Positions 24,067 through 33,587 of a stretch of DNA of 64,000 bases are shown here, piece by piece; the first letter of the stretch is position 1; the number at the start of each line of letters is the position of its first letter. Source of the DNA: DATFQI01 sp963831105 (GTDB lineage Bacteria; Actinomycetota; Thermoleophilia; Solirubrobacterales; Solirubrobacteraceae); the NCBI GenBank assembly GCA_963831105.1, contig CAWHOS010000009.1, positions 434,001-498,000 of the forward strand, read 5' to 3'. The notes beneath the pieces are model-generated. The model searched no databases. It worked only from the letters and a program-made list of their open reading frames with translations, and had not been told where the DNA came from. Made by a program: the position numbers and the translations under genes.

Positions 24067-25001
24067 GGGGCGGGTGCCGGTGCGGGCACCACGTCCAGCC
24101 AGTGGGCGTAGCGCTCCGCGCGGCCGTGCAGCGCGTCCTCGAAGATGTTCTGGACCTCGCGCGTGATCGGCCCGGGCCGGCCCTCGCCGACGGGCTGGTC
24201 GTCGATCTCGCGCAGCGGGGTCAGCTCGGCGGCGGTGCCCGTCATGAAGATCTCGTCGGCCAGGTAGAGCTCGCCGCGGCCGATGTCGCGCTCGACGACC
24301 TCGTAGCCGAGGTCGCGGGCGATCTCGATCGCGCTCAGGCGGTTGATGCCGCCCAGGATCGAGCTCGTGAAGCCGGGCGTCGCGATCCTGCCGTCCTTGA
24401 CGACGAACAGGTTCTCGCCCGTGCCCTCGCAGACCATGCCGCGCTGGTCGAGCAGGATGCCCTCCTCGTAGCCGGCCTTGTCGGCCTCGATCTTGGCCAG
24501 CACGGAGTTGAGGTACTGGCCCGTCGCCTTGGCGGCCGGGATCAGCGAGTCGGGGCTGATCCGCCGCCACGAGGAGACCTTGCCGCGGATGCCGTTCTGC
24601 TTGCCCTCGTCGCCGAGGTAGGCGCCCCACTCCCAGACCGCGATCGAGACCTCGACCGGGCAGTCGAGCGGGAACAGGCCCATCGGGCCGGCGCCGCGGA
24701 ACACGAGCGGGCGGATGTAGCAGGACTTCAGGCCGTTGCGGGTGATCGTCTCGTGCGTCGCGGCCCGGATCTCCTCCTTGGAGTAGGGGATCTCCATGTG
24801 GTAGAGCGCCGCGGACTGGAAGAGCCGGTCGATGTGGTCGCCGTGGCGGAAGATCGCCGGCTGGCCGGCCGGGTTCTCGTACGCGCGCACGCCCTCGAAG
24901 ACGCCCGTGCCGTAGTGCAGCGCGTGGGTCAGGACGTGAACCTTGGCGTCCTCGTAGGGCACCAGGTCGCCGTTCATCCAGATGAAGTCGGCTTGGTTCA
25001 C
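24063..25001 (-). CDS. ilvE: branched-chain amino acid aminotransferase
   Basis: Final transamination to leucine, isoleucine and valine; class IV PLP enzyme, 312 residues. N-terminus IWMNGDLVPYEDAKVHVLTH, substrate motif HYGTGVFEGVRAY, Schiff-base Lys in PAAKATGQYLNSVLAK (about 160), and GMVCEGTGENLFVV. All are typical of IlvE. The start is the GTG at 25001, overlapping the leuB stop by GTGA. Confidence 0.95.
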
Positions 25002-26029
25002 GTGAGCTCCTCCAGGACCGCCTCGGTCGCCTCGGCGGTGGTCGCGGTTCCGCCCAGGTCGGTGGTCCTCAGGCCACCGTCGAGCGCTCGGTCTACGGCC
25101 GATTCTACGGCAGCCGCGGCGTCCTCCCGGGCGAGTCCGTGGCGCAGCATCATCGCCGCCGAGAGGATCATCGCCAGCGGGTTGGCGACGCCCTCGCCCG
25201 CGATGTCCGGCGCGGAGCCGTGCACGGGCTCGAACACGCCCGGCGCGCCGGGCTCGCCGAGCGAGGCGCTGGGCAGCATCCCGATCGAGCCCGTCAGCAT
25301 CGCCGCCTCGTCGCTGAGGATGTCGCCGAACATGTTCTCCGTGACGATCACGTCGAAGTGCCGCGGCGAGGCGACGAGCTGCATCGCGGCGTTGTCGACG
25401 AGCACGTGCTCGAGCTCGATGTTCGGGAAGTCCTGCGCGTGCACGCGGCGCACGACCTCGCGCCACAGCCGCGAGGTCTCGAGCACGTTGGCCTTGTCGA
25501 CGCTGGTCACGCGCGAGCGCGCGGCGTGGAAGGCGGTGCGGGCGATCCGCTCGATCTCCTCCTCGGAGTACTCGCACAGGTCGTGGGCCTTGCCGTCGGC
25601 CCGGCCCTTGTCGCCGAAGTAGATGCCGCCCGTCAGCTCGCGAACGACGAGCAGGTCGGTGCGCTCGATCACCTCGCGCTTGAGCGGGCTGGCGTCGTAG
25701 AGCGCCGGCAGTGCTCTGACGGGGCGCAGGTTGGCGTAGAGCCCGAGGCCCTTGCGCAGCCCGAGCAGACCCTGCTCGGGGCGCGGAGCGTCGGGGTCGG
25801 TGGTGTCCCACTTCGGGCCGCCGACGGCGCCGAGCAGGACGGCGTCCGCCGCGCGGCAGGCGGCCAGGACCTCATCGGTCAGCGCGGTCCCGTGGGCGTC
25901 GATGCTCGCGCCGCCGAACTCGTGCTCCTCGTAGTCCAGGTCGGGCGCCACCTGCCCCAGCACGCGCAGGGAGGCGTCCAGCACCTCGGGTCCGATCCCG
26001 TCGCCGGGGAGGGTCACGATCTTCGGCAT
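24998..26029 (-). CDS. leuB: 3-isopropylmalate dehydrogenase
   Basis: Third leucine-specific step, NAD-dependent oxidation and decarboxylation. 343 residues. N-terminal IVTLPGDGIGPEV, substrate loop LLGLRKGLGLYANLRPVR, metal site in NMFGDILSDEAAMLTGSIG and the NAD motif EPVHGSAPDIAGEGVANPLA are intact. First gene of leuB-ilvE-cimA-DegT; ATG at 26029 with TAGGCT 9-14 bases upstream. Confidence 0.96.
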   Translation of the reverse strand: MPKIVTLPGDGIGPEVLDASLRVLGQVAPDLDYEEHEFGGASIDAHGTALTDEVLAACRAADAVLLGAVGGPKWDTTDPDAPRPEQGLLGLRKGLGLYANLRPVRALPALYDASPLKREVIERTDLLVVRELTGGIYFGDKGRADGKAHDLCEYSEEEIERIARTAFHAARSRVTSVDKANVLETSRLWREVVRRVHAQDFPNIELEHVLVDNAAMQLVASPRHFDVIVTENMFGDILSDEAAMLTGSIGMLPSASLGEPGAPGVFEPVHGSAPDIAGEGVANPLAMILSAAMMLRHGLAREDAAAAVESAVDRALDGGLRTTDLGGTATTAEATEAVLEELT

Positions 26030-26037
26030 GGCGCCGG

Positions 26038-26043
26038 AGCCTA
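26038..26043 (-). promoter_or_regulatory. minus-10 hexamer TAGGCT of the leuB operon
   Basis: It lies 9-14 bases before the leuB ATG, in the 34-base gap after the S8 protease gene. No Shine-Dalgarno or leader peptide is visible here, in contrast to leuA. Confidence 0.45.
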
Positions 26044-26063
26044 GATGGTCGTGCGACCGGCCA

Positions 26064-27324
26064 TCAGTAGGCAGCGGCGGAGACGAGCGGCCCGAAGACC
26101 TTGCCGCTCAGCGGGCGCAGCGGATCGCCCAGGAAGCCCGTCGAGAGCGTCGTCGCCGCGGTGGCGTCGGCGCGGACGCGCGCGATCACGGCCGCGGGCG
26201 CGAGCCCGGCGCACGGTCCCGGGAGGCCGCCGCTGCCGTGGCAGAGCGCGACGGCGCCGGCGACGTGCGGGGCCGCCTGGCTGGTGCCGGTGTAGGTCGA
26301 CGCCTTGCCCCCGAGTCCGGCCGAGGTCACGCACGTCCCCGGGGCCGCGACGGCGTGGGCCGCTGCGGAGGCGGAGACCGCGTAGCTCGAGTAGGTGCCC
26401 GCGCGGTCGTCGAGCTCCTTCTTCGCGCACGACGCCGGCCCGCGCGCGCCGGGCAGCCCGTCCGTGTCCGTGATCGCGGTCGCCGTGAGCACCTCGGGGT
26501 AGGCGGCCGGGACGGTGCGCGAGAAGTCCGTGCCGCCGTTGCCGGCGGAGACGACGAACGTCACCCCGGCCGCCGTCGCGGCGCAGATCGCCTTGTGCTC
26601 GGAGTCGCCGCTGGCCGTGCCGCAGGCGCCGTCGCTGAGACCGACGCCGCCGATGCTCATGTTCGCGACCCGGATGTTCTTCGCCGCGGCGTTGGCCGCG
26701 ACCCAGTTGATGCCGCACAGGAACTGCGAGAGCGTGCCGACCGCGCGGTTGTTGAGCACCTTGACGGCATAGACGCGCGTGCCCGGCGCGACGCCGACGA
26801 CGCCCTTGCCGGTGTTGCGGGCGGCGATGATCCCGGCGACGTTGGTGCCGTGGCCGTTGTCGTCCTGCGCCGCCGTGCCCGGCTTGACGCAGTTGACGCC
26901 GGTGACGGCGTCGAGGTCCTGGTTGACGAGGTCCACGCCGGTGTCGAGGACCGCGACGGCGGTCGTGGCGGGGGCATGGGCGAGCGTGGGCGTCGCGCCT
27001 CCCGTGCGGCGGATGCCGGGCGGCACGGTCTCCCCCGGCGCCAGCGCTCTGCATGCCCATCGCGCTGACCTCGACGTCGGGCTCGACCGCGGCGACGGCG
27101 GGATCGGCGAGCACGCGCTCGAGCTGCGGGCCGTTGAGGTCGGCCGCGAAGCCGGTCAGCGCCGTGTCGTAGCGGAGCTTGGGCGCGGGCAGGCGCGCGT
27201 CGCGCACGACCGCGTCGACGCTGGCGCCGTCGGCGAGCGTGACCACGTAGGGCTCGGCGAAGGCCGCGGGGGCCGCGGTGAGGCCGGCCGCGAGAACGGC
27301 CGCGACGAGCGTGAGCCGCCTCAC
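26064..27324 (-). CDS. secreted subtilisin-like serine protease (S8) with I9-like propeptide; frameshift
   Basis: After correction about 419 residues: signal peptide (LTLVAAVLAAGLTAAPAAFA), propeptide-like region of the I9 inhibitor type (PYVVTLADGASVDAVVRDAR; ADLNGPQLERVLADPAVAAV), then the catalytic domain with Asp in VAVLDTGVDLVN, His in DDNGHGTNVAGI and Ser in TGTSQAAPHVAGAVAL. The two halves are in different frames. Near 27045 one extra base breaks the link; removing it restores the junction ALAPGETVPPGIRR. The GTG at 27324 overlaps the stop of the GGDEF-EAL gene, so it is third in that operon. Confidence 0.85.
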
Positions 27325-29367
27325 GTCCTGGCCCTCGCATGGAGCGGGGAGACGGGCGCGAGCACGAACGGCACGTCGCGGACGACCTGGGCGCAGCGGT
27401 CGGCCGGGAGCGGGCGGCAGAGCTCGTAGCCCTGCGCGAGGTCGCAGCCCATCTCGGCCAGGCGGCGCCGCGTGGCGTCGTCCTCGACGCCCTCGGCGGT
27501 GACGGTGAGGCCGAGGTTGCGGGCGAGGTCGATCGTGGAGCGGACGATCGCGGCGTCGCTCTCGCTGGCGAGCATCGCCGACACGAACGAGCGGTCGATC
27601 TTGATCTCGTCGACGGGGAGCCGCTGCAGCTGCACGAGCGAGGAGAAGCCCGTGCCGAAGTCGTCGATCGCCAGGCCGACGCCCATCGTGCGCAGCTCCT
27701 CCAGCACGGCCATCGCGACCCGGCCGCTCGGGACGGAGCGGCTCTCGGTGATCTCGAGCTGGAGCTTCGCCGGCGCCAGGCCCGTCTCGGTCAGCAGGGT
27801 GCGGATCAGCCCGGGCAGATGCGGGTCGAGCAGGTTGCGCGGCGAGACGTTGACCGACATCCGCAGGTCCAGGCCGGCCGCCGCCCAGCTCGCGCCCTGG
27901 GCGATCGCCGTGCGCAGCACCACGTCGGTGACGCGGCTGATGAGGCCCGTCTGCTCGGCGAGCGGGATGAAGCCGTCCGGGCCGATGCGCCCGAGCGTCG
28001 GGTGCTCCCAGCGCGCCAGCGCCTCCACGCCGACGGCGGGGCCGCCGGCGAGCGGGAACTTCGGCTGGTACTCGAGCACCAGCTCCCCCGTCTCCAGCCC
28101 GCGGCGCAGCTGCGCGGCGAGCATCAGGCGGTCGACCGTGTAGTGGTCCTTGCCCTCCGAGTAGACCTCGACCGGCTTCTGGTCGGCCTTGGCCAGGTAG
28201 AGCGCGACGTCGGCGCTGCGCAGCAGGTCGTCCGGGGCCGTGCCGTGGTCCGGGTAGACCGCGAGCCCGACGCTCGCGCGGACGTCGAGGAGGATCCCGT
28301 CGAGCTCGAACGGCTGCTCGAGCGCCGCCACCAGCCGCTCGGCCGTGGCGCGCCCGCGATCGACCCCGCACGGGCCGTCGGGCAGCACGGCGAACTCGTC
28401 GCCGCCCAGGCGCGCGAGCAGGTCGTCGCGCCCGAGCGCCCCGCGCATGCGCGCGGCGACCTCGCCGAGCAGCCGGTCGCCGTAGGCGTGGCCGAGCGTG
28501 TCGTTGACGGCCTTGAAGTCGTCGAGGTCCACCAGCAGCAGGGCGATCTGCTCGCCCTTGTCCCGGCCGATCTCGAGCGCGCGCTCGAGACGCTGGTGCA
28601 GCCATCAGGCGGTTGGGCAGGTCGGTCAGTGCGTCGTGGAAGGCCCGGTGGGTGTCGCGCGCGGCCTGGCGCGCGCCGACGTAGACGGCCAGCACCGGCA
28701 GCAGCGCGAGCGGCACCAGCGCCATGCTCGCCTCGGCCGACGCGACGACGATCGGCGACAGCGCGAGCACGAAGCCCGAGGTCAGCACCTGGAACGGGAG
28801 ATCGCCGAACAGGTGCCGGGCGGGCGGCCCGCCGACGAACAGCGCCACGCCGACGCCTACGAGCATCTGGTTGACGACGAAGAACGCGGCCGCGCCGGCG
28901 AGGACGGGCGCGAGCGCGCCGCCGATGTCCGCCACGGGCGGCTCGTGGCCGAGCAGGGCGAGCACGAGCGCCGCGGCGGCCAGCGACAATCCGTACTGGC
29001 CCGCGTTGAAGGCGACCTTCAGCGCGCTCAGCCGCGCGCGCACGTCGGCCAGCGCCGAGGCGGCGGCGTAGGCGACGATCGCCGGCAGCAGGCCGAACAG
29101 CAGCAGGATCGCGAACGCGAACGCGGTCGAGATCGCGACGCGGTCGACGCCGTCGCGGCGCGGCACGTCGATCGGGATCAGCTCGCCGGCGAGGACGAGC
29201 AGCGCCATCAGCCAGAAGCGCCAGTCACCGACGGGGACGGTCTCGCCGGTGGCGATCAGGGCCGTGGCGACGAGCGCCCCCGCGATGGAGACCCCCGCGC
29301 CGTACGCCTCGAAGCCGCTGCGCGCGGCGCGATGGAAGAAGACGGGGACGCCGGGCCGGCGTTCCAC
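27321..29367 (-). CDS. membrane GGDEF-EAL cyclic-di-GMP protein; frameshift
   Basis: About 681 residues after correction. The N-terminal 230 residues contain six or seven hydrophobic segments (for example AISTAFAFAILLLFGLLPAI). Next is a GGDEF domain with an intact motif (LARLGGDEFAVL), then an EAL domain (VGVEALARWEHP; DDFGTGFSSLVQLQRLP; EIKIDRSFV). Both active sites look complete, so it could make and break cyclic di-GMP. Near 28604 one extra G splits the frame after LTDLPNRLM; removing it gives MLHQRLERAL, the normal GGDEF start. GTG at 29367, six bases after the small secreted gene. Confidence 0.87.
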
Positions 29368-29373
29368 CGGGGA

Positions 29374-29574
29374 TCAGCCGATCTTGCGGCCCTGGCCGGC
29401 GCCGGCCGGGCGGTTGTCGTCGACGCGGGTCTGCGCGCCGCCGGGCGCGTCGTCGGCGCGGTTGCCGAGGGCCGTCGAGGACGGGTTCGCCGAGGCGGTT
29501 CCGGCCGAGGCGGCCAGACCGGCGGTGGTGGCGAGGATGAGGGTGATGCGGGACAGGCGCGAGCGAAGGGACAT
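29374..29574 (-). CDS. small secreted protein, unknown
   Basis: 66 residues. Signal peptide about 1-29 (RITLILATTAGLAASAGTASA), leaving a mature peptide of about 37 residues rich in Asp, Arg and Gly (NRADDAPGGAQTRVDDNRP). No known family. AGGAG lies eight bases before the ATG. It is the first gene of a three-gene unit with the GGDEF-EAL protein and S8 protease, so the mature peptide could be a signal, a protease substrate or a surface component; this is inference only. Confidence 0.6.
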   Translation of the reverse strand: MSLRSRLSRITLILATTAGLAASAGTASANPSSTALGNRADDAPGGAQTRVDDNRPAGAGQGRKIG

Positions 29575-29627
29575 GGCGGGAGCTCCTGGCTGGGACGAAC
29601 AGCCGGATCGAAGGGGACTTCTTCCGT

Positions 29628-29654
29628 ACCTCGACGCTCCACGGGCGGACTTGA
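29628..29654 (-). promoter_or_regulatory. sigma-28-like promoter candidate
   Basis: On the minus strand TCAA (29651-29654), 15 bases, then GTCGAGGT (29628-29635). This resembles the flagellar/WhiG-type consensus TAAA-N15-GCCGATAT at spacing and five of eight minus-10 positions. It would give a leader of about 45 bases before the small secreted gene. Upstream CCAAC and the inverted repeat GGACT/AGTCC overlap it. The link to motility control is inference. Confidence 0.35.
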
Positions 29655-29693
29655 GTCCAACGTTCGTCCACGCGGAAACCGGTGCGCTAATGA

Positions 29694-30254
29694 CTACAAA
29701 GCGGTGGTCACAGGTCCGGCGCGCTCGCGGTCGGACTCGTAGGACTCAATGGCTTCCGTCTGCTGGAGCGTCAGCGCGATGTCGTCGAGCCCGTTGAGGA
29801 TGCGGTGGCGGATCTCGTCGTCGAGCTCGAACGGCACCGAGCGCCCGCCGAAGCGGACCTCGAGCGCCTCGAGGTCGATCTCGGCCTCGCCGGCCTCCAT
29901 CAGCGCGCGCACCTCCTCCCCCGGCAGGACGACGGGCAGCAGCCCGACCTTCGTGCAGTTGGAGAAGAAGATGTCGGCGAAGCTCTCCGACACGACGGCC
30001 TTGAAGCCGTAGTCCTCGAGCGCCCACGGGGCGTGCTCGCGCGAGGAGCCGCAGCCGAAGTTCGGGCCCGTGGCGAGGATCGGGTTGGACGGCAGGTCCC
30101 AGCCCGGCTCGTGCTTCCAGTCGTAGAACAGGAACTCGCCGAAGCCCGTGCGCTCGATCCGCTTGAGGAACTGCTTCGGGATGATCTGGTCCGTGTCGAC
30201 GTCGGCGCGGTCGAGCACGCTGACCTTGCCCTCCACGATGCGTACGGGCTCCAT
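29694..30254 (-). CDS. leuD: 3-isopropylmalate dehydratase, small subunit
   Basis: Swivel-domain subunit that completes isopropylmalate isomerase with LeuC. 186 residues. Motifs: DRADVDTDQIIPKQFLKRIE, GPNFGCGSSREHAPWAL and FADIFFSNCTKVGLLPVVL, all diagnostic. The ATG at 30254 shares one base with the leuC stop (TGATG). Last gene of the regulator-leuC-leuD operon. Confidence 0.96.
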   Translation of the reverse strand: MEPVRIVEGKVSVLDRADVDTDQIIPKQFLKRIERTGFGEFLFYDWKHEPGWDLPSNPILATGPNFGCGSSREHAPWALEDYGFKAVVSESFADIFFSNCTKVGLLPVVLPGEEVRALMEAGEAEIDLEALEVRFGGRSVPFELDDEIRHRILNGLDDIALTLQQTEAIESYESDRERAGPVTTAL

Positions 30255-31633
30255 CAGCTCCACTCCCGGATGTCGACGAAACGGCCCTCGATCGCCGCGG
30301 CGGCGGCCATCTGCGGCGACACCAGGTGGGTGCGCCCGCCGCGCCCCTGGCGGCCCTCGAAGTTGCGGTTCGACGTCGAGGCGCAGCGCTCGCCCGGCGA
30401 GAGGATGTCGGGGTTCATCCCCAGGCACATCGAGCAGCCCGCGCTGCGCCAGTCGAAGCCGGCGGCGCGGAAGACCTCGTCGAGGCCCTCCCGCTCGGCC
30501 TGGATCGCGACCTGCTGGGAGCCGGGCACGACCATCGCGTTGACGCTGCCGGCGACCTTGCGGCCCTTGACCACCTCGGCGGCCGCGCGCAGGTCGCCGA
30601 TCCGCGAGTTGGTGCACGAGCCGATGAACACGCGGTCGAGCGCGATCTCCTGCATCGGGGTCCCGGCCTCGAGGCCCATGTACTTCAGCGCCCGCTCGTC
30701 GCCGTCGGAGCGCGGCTGCGGGACGGCGTCCGTGACCGGGGCGACCATCGCCGGGGTCGTGCCCCAGGTCACCTGCGGGGAGAGCGCGGAGGCGTCGACG
30801 ACGACCTCCTTGTCGAAGCTCGCGCCCGCCTCGGTGCGCAGCTCGCGCCAGCCCGCGACCGCGGCCTCGAGGTCCTCCGGCGCGCCGGGGCGCGCCTGCT
30901 CCTCGAACCACGCGAACGTGGTGTCGTCGGGCGCGATCATGCCGGCGCGCCCGCCGCCCTCGATCGTCATGTTGCAGATCGTCATCCGGCCCTCCATCGA
31001 GAGCCCCTCGATCACCGGGCCGGCGTACTCGACCACGTGGCCGGCGGCGCCGCCCGTGCCCATCTGGCCGATAGTGCCGAGGATCAGGTCCTTGGCGGTG
31101 ACGCCGAAGCCGAGCTCGCCCTCGTAGCGGACGACCATCGAGCGCGGCTTGCGCTGGGCGAGCGTCTGCGTGGCGAGCACGTGCTCGACCTCGCTCGTGC
31201 CGATGCCGAAGGCGAGCGCGCCGAAGGCGCCGTGCGTGGCGGTGTGGGAGTCGCCGCAGACGATCGTCATGCCGGGCTGGGTGACGCCGAGCTCCGGCCC
31301 GATCACGTGCACGATGCCCTGGCGGTCGGAGCCCATCGAGTAGACGGGGACGCCGAACTCCGCGCAGTTGCGCTCGAGCGCCTCGACCTGGACGCGGGAG
31401 AGCTCGTCGCGGATGCGCGCGGCGACCGGCGTGCCGTCGGTCGGGACGTTGTGGTCGGCGGTGGCGAGCGTGCGGTCGGGGCGCCGGACCGGGCGCCCGG
31501 CGAGCCGGAGGCCCTCGAAGGCCTGCGGGCTCGTCACCTCGTGGACGAGGTGCAGGTCGATGTAGAGCAGTCCGGGCGCTACCTCGTGGGCGGCCCAGAT
31601 CTTGTCGAACAGCGTGAGTGCTCTCTGGCTCAT
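30254..31633 (-). CDS. leuC: 3-isopropylmalate dehydratase, large subunit
   Basis: Aconitase-family iron-sulfur enzyme that isomerises 2- to 3-isopropylmalate. 459 residues. The cluster-binding cysteines are present: one in VFIGSCTNSRIGDLRAA and the pair in GCSMCLGMNPDIL. Also GDSHTATHGAFGALAFGIG. The ATG at 31633 overlaps the stop of the upstream XRE-cupin regulator (ATGA, 31630-31633), so regulator and enzyme are translated together. Confidence 0.96.
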   Translation of the reverse strand: MSQRALTLFDKIWAAHEVAPGLLYIDLHLVHEVTSPQAFEGLRLAGRPVRRPDRTLATADHNVPTDGTPVAARIRDELSRVQVEALERNCAEFGVPVYSMGSDRQGIVHVIGPELGVTQPGMTIVCGDSHTATHGAFGALAFGIGTSEVEHVLATQTLAQRKPRSMVVRYEGELGFGVTAKDLILGTIGQMGTGGAAGHVVEYAGPVIEGLSMEGRMTICNMTIEGGGRAGMIAPDDTTFAWFEEQARPGAPEDLEAAVAGWRELRTEAGASFDKEVVVDASALSPQVTWGTTPAMVAPVTDAVPQPRSDGDERALKYMGLEAGTPMQEIALDRVFIGSCTNSRIGDLRAAAEVVKGRKVAGSVNAMVVPGSQQVAIQAEREGLDEVFRAAGFDWRSAGCSMCLGMNPDILSPGERCASTSNRNFEGRQGRGGRTHLVSPQMAAAAAIEGRFVDIREWS

Positions 31634-32214
31634 GAGCGGCGGAGCCCCGCCGACACGACGGCGAGCAGGGCGGCCTCCTCCTTCCCGTGGTTCTCGAAGT
31701 GGTGCGGCAGGTCGGCGTCGAAGGTCACGCTGTCGCCGGCGCGCAGCTCGTGCCGCGCGTCGTCGATCAGCAGGGTCACGGTGCCGGTCTCGACGACCGC
31801 GGTCTCGCGCGAGCCGGGCTCGTGCATCGGCGGGTCGCCGGGCCCGCCGGTGGAGGCGCCGGGCGCCAGGGTGTGGCGCGAGACCTCGGCGCGCTGGCCG
31901 GGCAGCGGCGGCGTGAAGATCTCGTAGCGGTGGCCGTCCGAGCCGCCGCGGCGGCGCTCCTCGCGGCGCACGACGGTGACCGTCCCGTCCTCGTCGAGCC
32001 GCAGCAGCTGGCTCAGCCGCAGGTCCAGGCCGGCGGCGATCCGCGCGGCGACCTGCAGCGTCGGGCTGGTCTCCCCCCGCTCGACCTGCGAGAGCATCGG
32101 CGCGGAGACGCCGGAGCGCTCGGCGAGGTCGCGCAGCGAGAGGTCCATCGCCTCGCGCAGGACGCGAACGCGCGGGCCGACGGAGACGACGAGCGGGTCG
32201 ACGGCGGTCGCCAT
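31630..32214 (-). CDS. XRE-family regulator with C-terminal cupin domain
   Basis: 194 residues. A helix-turn-helix of the XRE type fills about 10-70 (LRDLAERSGVSAPMLSQVER). The C-terminal cupin (about 100-185) has the metal or ligand barrel with PMHEPGSRETAVVETGTVTL and PHHFENHGKEEA. Such proteins are usually small-molecule-responsive repressors. Start ATG at 32214, three bases from a perfect palindrome (32217-32240) that overlaps its minus-10 TAACGT; autoregulation is likely. It heads leuCD, so control by a leucine-pathway compound such as isopropylmalate is a reasonable inference. Confidence 0.9.
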   Translation of the reverse strand: MATAVDPLVVSVGPRVRVLREAMDLSLRDLAERSGVSAPMLSQVERGETSPTLQVAARIAAGLDLRLSQLLRLDEDGTVTVVRREERRRGGSDGHRYEIFTPPLPGQRAEVSRHTLAPGASTGGPGDPPMHEPGSRETAVVETGTVTLLIDDARHELRAGDSVTFDADLPHHFENHGKEEAALLAVVSAGLRRS

Positions 32215-32216
32215 AC

Positions 32217-32240
32217 GTCTGTACGTTATCACGTACAGAC
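32217..32240. promoter_or_regulatory. operator palindrome of the XRE-leuCD operon
   Basis: Perfect inverted repeat: GTCTGTACGT (32217-32226), spacer TATC, ACGTACAGAC (32231-32240). On the minus strand it contains TAACGT 9-14 bases before the regulator ATG, so a bound repressor would block initiation. It lies 57 bases before the divergent S8 protease start and could control that gene too. Confidence 0.75.
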
Positions 32241-32297
32241 GATCGCGGAAGGACCTGACCGCGTTTGCCGTCGCCCGAACGCGGGTGTTCGGATGAC

Positions 32298-33587
32298 ATG
32301 CGCCCGATCCTGCTCGCCCTCCTGCTCGTCCTGCTCGCCCCCGCCGCCGCGCTCGCGGCGAACGACCCCAGGCGCGGCGAGCAGTGGAACCTCGACCTCG
32401 TCGAGTCCGACGCCGCGCACGCCACGGCGACCGGCGCGGGCGCGGTGATCGCGGTCATCGACACCGGCGTCGCCACGGCCCATCAGGATCTCGCCGGGCA
32501 GTTCCTGCCGGGGCACGACTTCGTCCAGGACGACTCGACGCCGCAGGACGGCAACGGCCACGGGTCGCACGTGAGCGGGATCGCGGTCGCCGCGGAGAAC
32601 AACGGCATCGGCGTCTCGTCCGTCGCGCCGGGCGCGAAGCTGCTGCCCGTGCGGGTGCTCGGCGACGACGGCAGCGGCACCTCCGAGGACGTCGCGGCCG
32701 GCATCGACTGGGCGCGCACCCATGGCGCCGACGTCATCAACCTCTCGCTCGGCTCCGAGGTCCCGATCGTCGGCGCGATGGGCGGCGACGAGATCGACGC
32801 GGCGATCCGGCGCGCGCTGGCCGCCGGCATCGTGGTCGTCGCCGCGGCCGGCAACAACGGCGTGCCGGTCTGCGAGCAGCCCGCCGCGGGCCAGGGCCTG
32901 CTGTGCGTCGGCGCGGTCGACAAGCGCAAGCAGCGCTCGTTCTTCTCCTCCTTCGGCCAGGGCCTCGGCGTCGTGGCTCCGGGCGGCAGCGGGCTGCCGG
33001 CGACGGGCGAGGACGTCCTCTCGACGGTCCCGCCGAACGGCTACGAGGAGATCGCAGGCACCTCCCAGGCCGCCCCGCACGTCTCCGGCGTGGCCGCGCT
33101 GCTGGTCGGCAAGGGCCTGCGCGGCCAGGCGGCCGTCAAGCGCATCCTCGACACCGCGGTCGACCTCGGCCCGGCCGGCGACGACCCGGAGTACGGCAAC
33201 GGCCTCGTCAACGCGCGCGCCGCGGTCGCGGGCCTCGGGTCGGGCTCCGGCGGCTCGGGCGGCCCGTCCGGCGGGTCCGGCGGCGGCTCCGCGATCAAGC
33301 CCTTCGTGCGCGTCCGGCGCCGCCAGGCCGCGCTGCGCCGCGGCGTGCGCGTGCGGCTGCGCGCCGCCACGGCCGGCCGGGCGCGCGTCCGCGTCCGCTC
33401 GCACGGGCGCACGATCGCCCGCAAGGTCCGCACCGTCCCCGCGGGCCGCGCCCGCACGGTCGTCGCCCGCCTCAACAAGCGCGGCCGCCGGATGGCGCGG
33501 CGCCCGGGCGCGCTGCGGGCCCGGGTCCTCGTCCGCCTGCCGGGCGAGTCGCGCGACCGCGTGCGCCGGGTTCGTATCGTCGGCTAG
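32298..33587 (+). CDS. secreted subtilisin-like serine protease (S8)
   Basis: 429 residues. Signal peptide about 1-20 (ILLALLLVLLAPAAALA), then at once the catalytic domain: Asp in VIAVIDTGVATAHQD, His in GNGHGSHVSGIAVAAE, Ser in AGTSQAAPHVSGVAALL. No inhibitor propeptide is present, unlike the S8 gene at 26064. After a Gly/Ser linker (about 315-330) comes a very Arg-rich C-terminal region of about 100 residues, perhaps for attachment to the cell surface. The ATG at 32298 is preferred over an upstream TTG because it begins the signal peptide. It diverges from the XRE-leuCD operon. Confidence 0.9.
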   Translation: MRPILLALLLVLLAPAAALAANDPRRGEQWNLDLVESDAAHATATGAGAVIAVIDTGVATAHQDLAGQFLPGHDFVQDDSTPQDGNGHGSHVSGIAVAAENNGIGVSSVAPGAKLLPVRVLGDDGSGTSEDVAAGIDWARTHGADVINLSLGSEVPIVGAMGGDEIDAAIRRALAAGIVVVAAAGNNGVPVCEQPAAGQGLLCVGAVDKRKQRSFFSSFGQGLGVVAPGGSGLPATGEDVLSTVPPNGYEEIAGTSQAAPHVSGVAALLVGKGLRGQAAVKRILDTAVDLGPAGDDPEYGNGLVNARAAVAGLGSGSGGSGGPSGGSGGGSAIKPFVRVRRRQAALRRGVRVRLRAATAGRARVRVRSHGRTIARKVRTVPAGRARTVVARLNKRGRRMARRPGALRARVLVRLPGESRDRVRRVRIVG

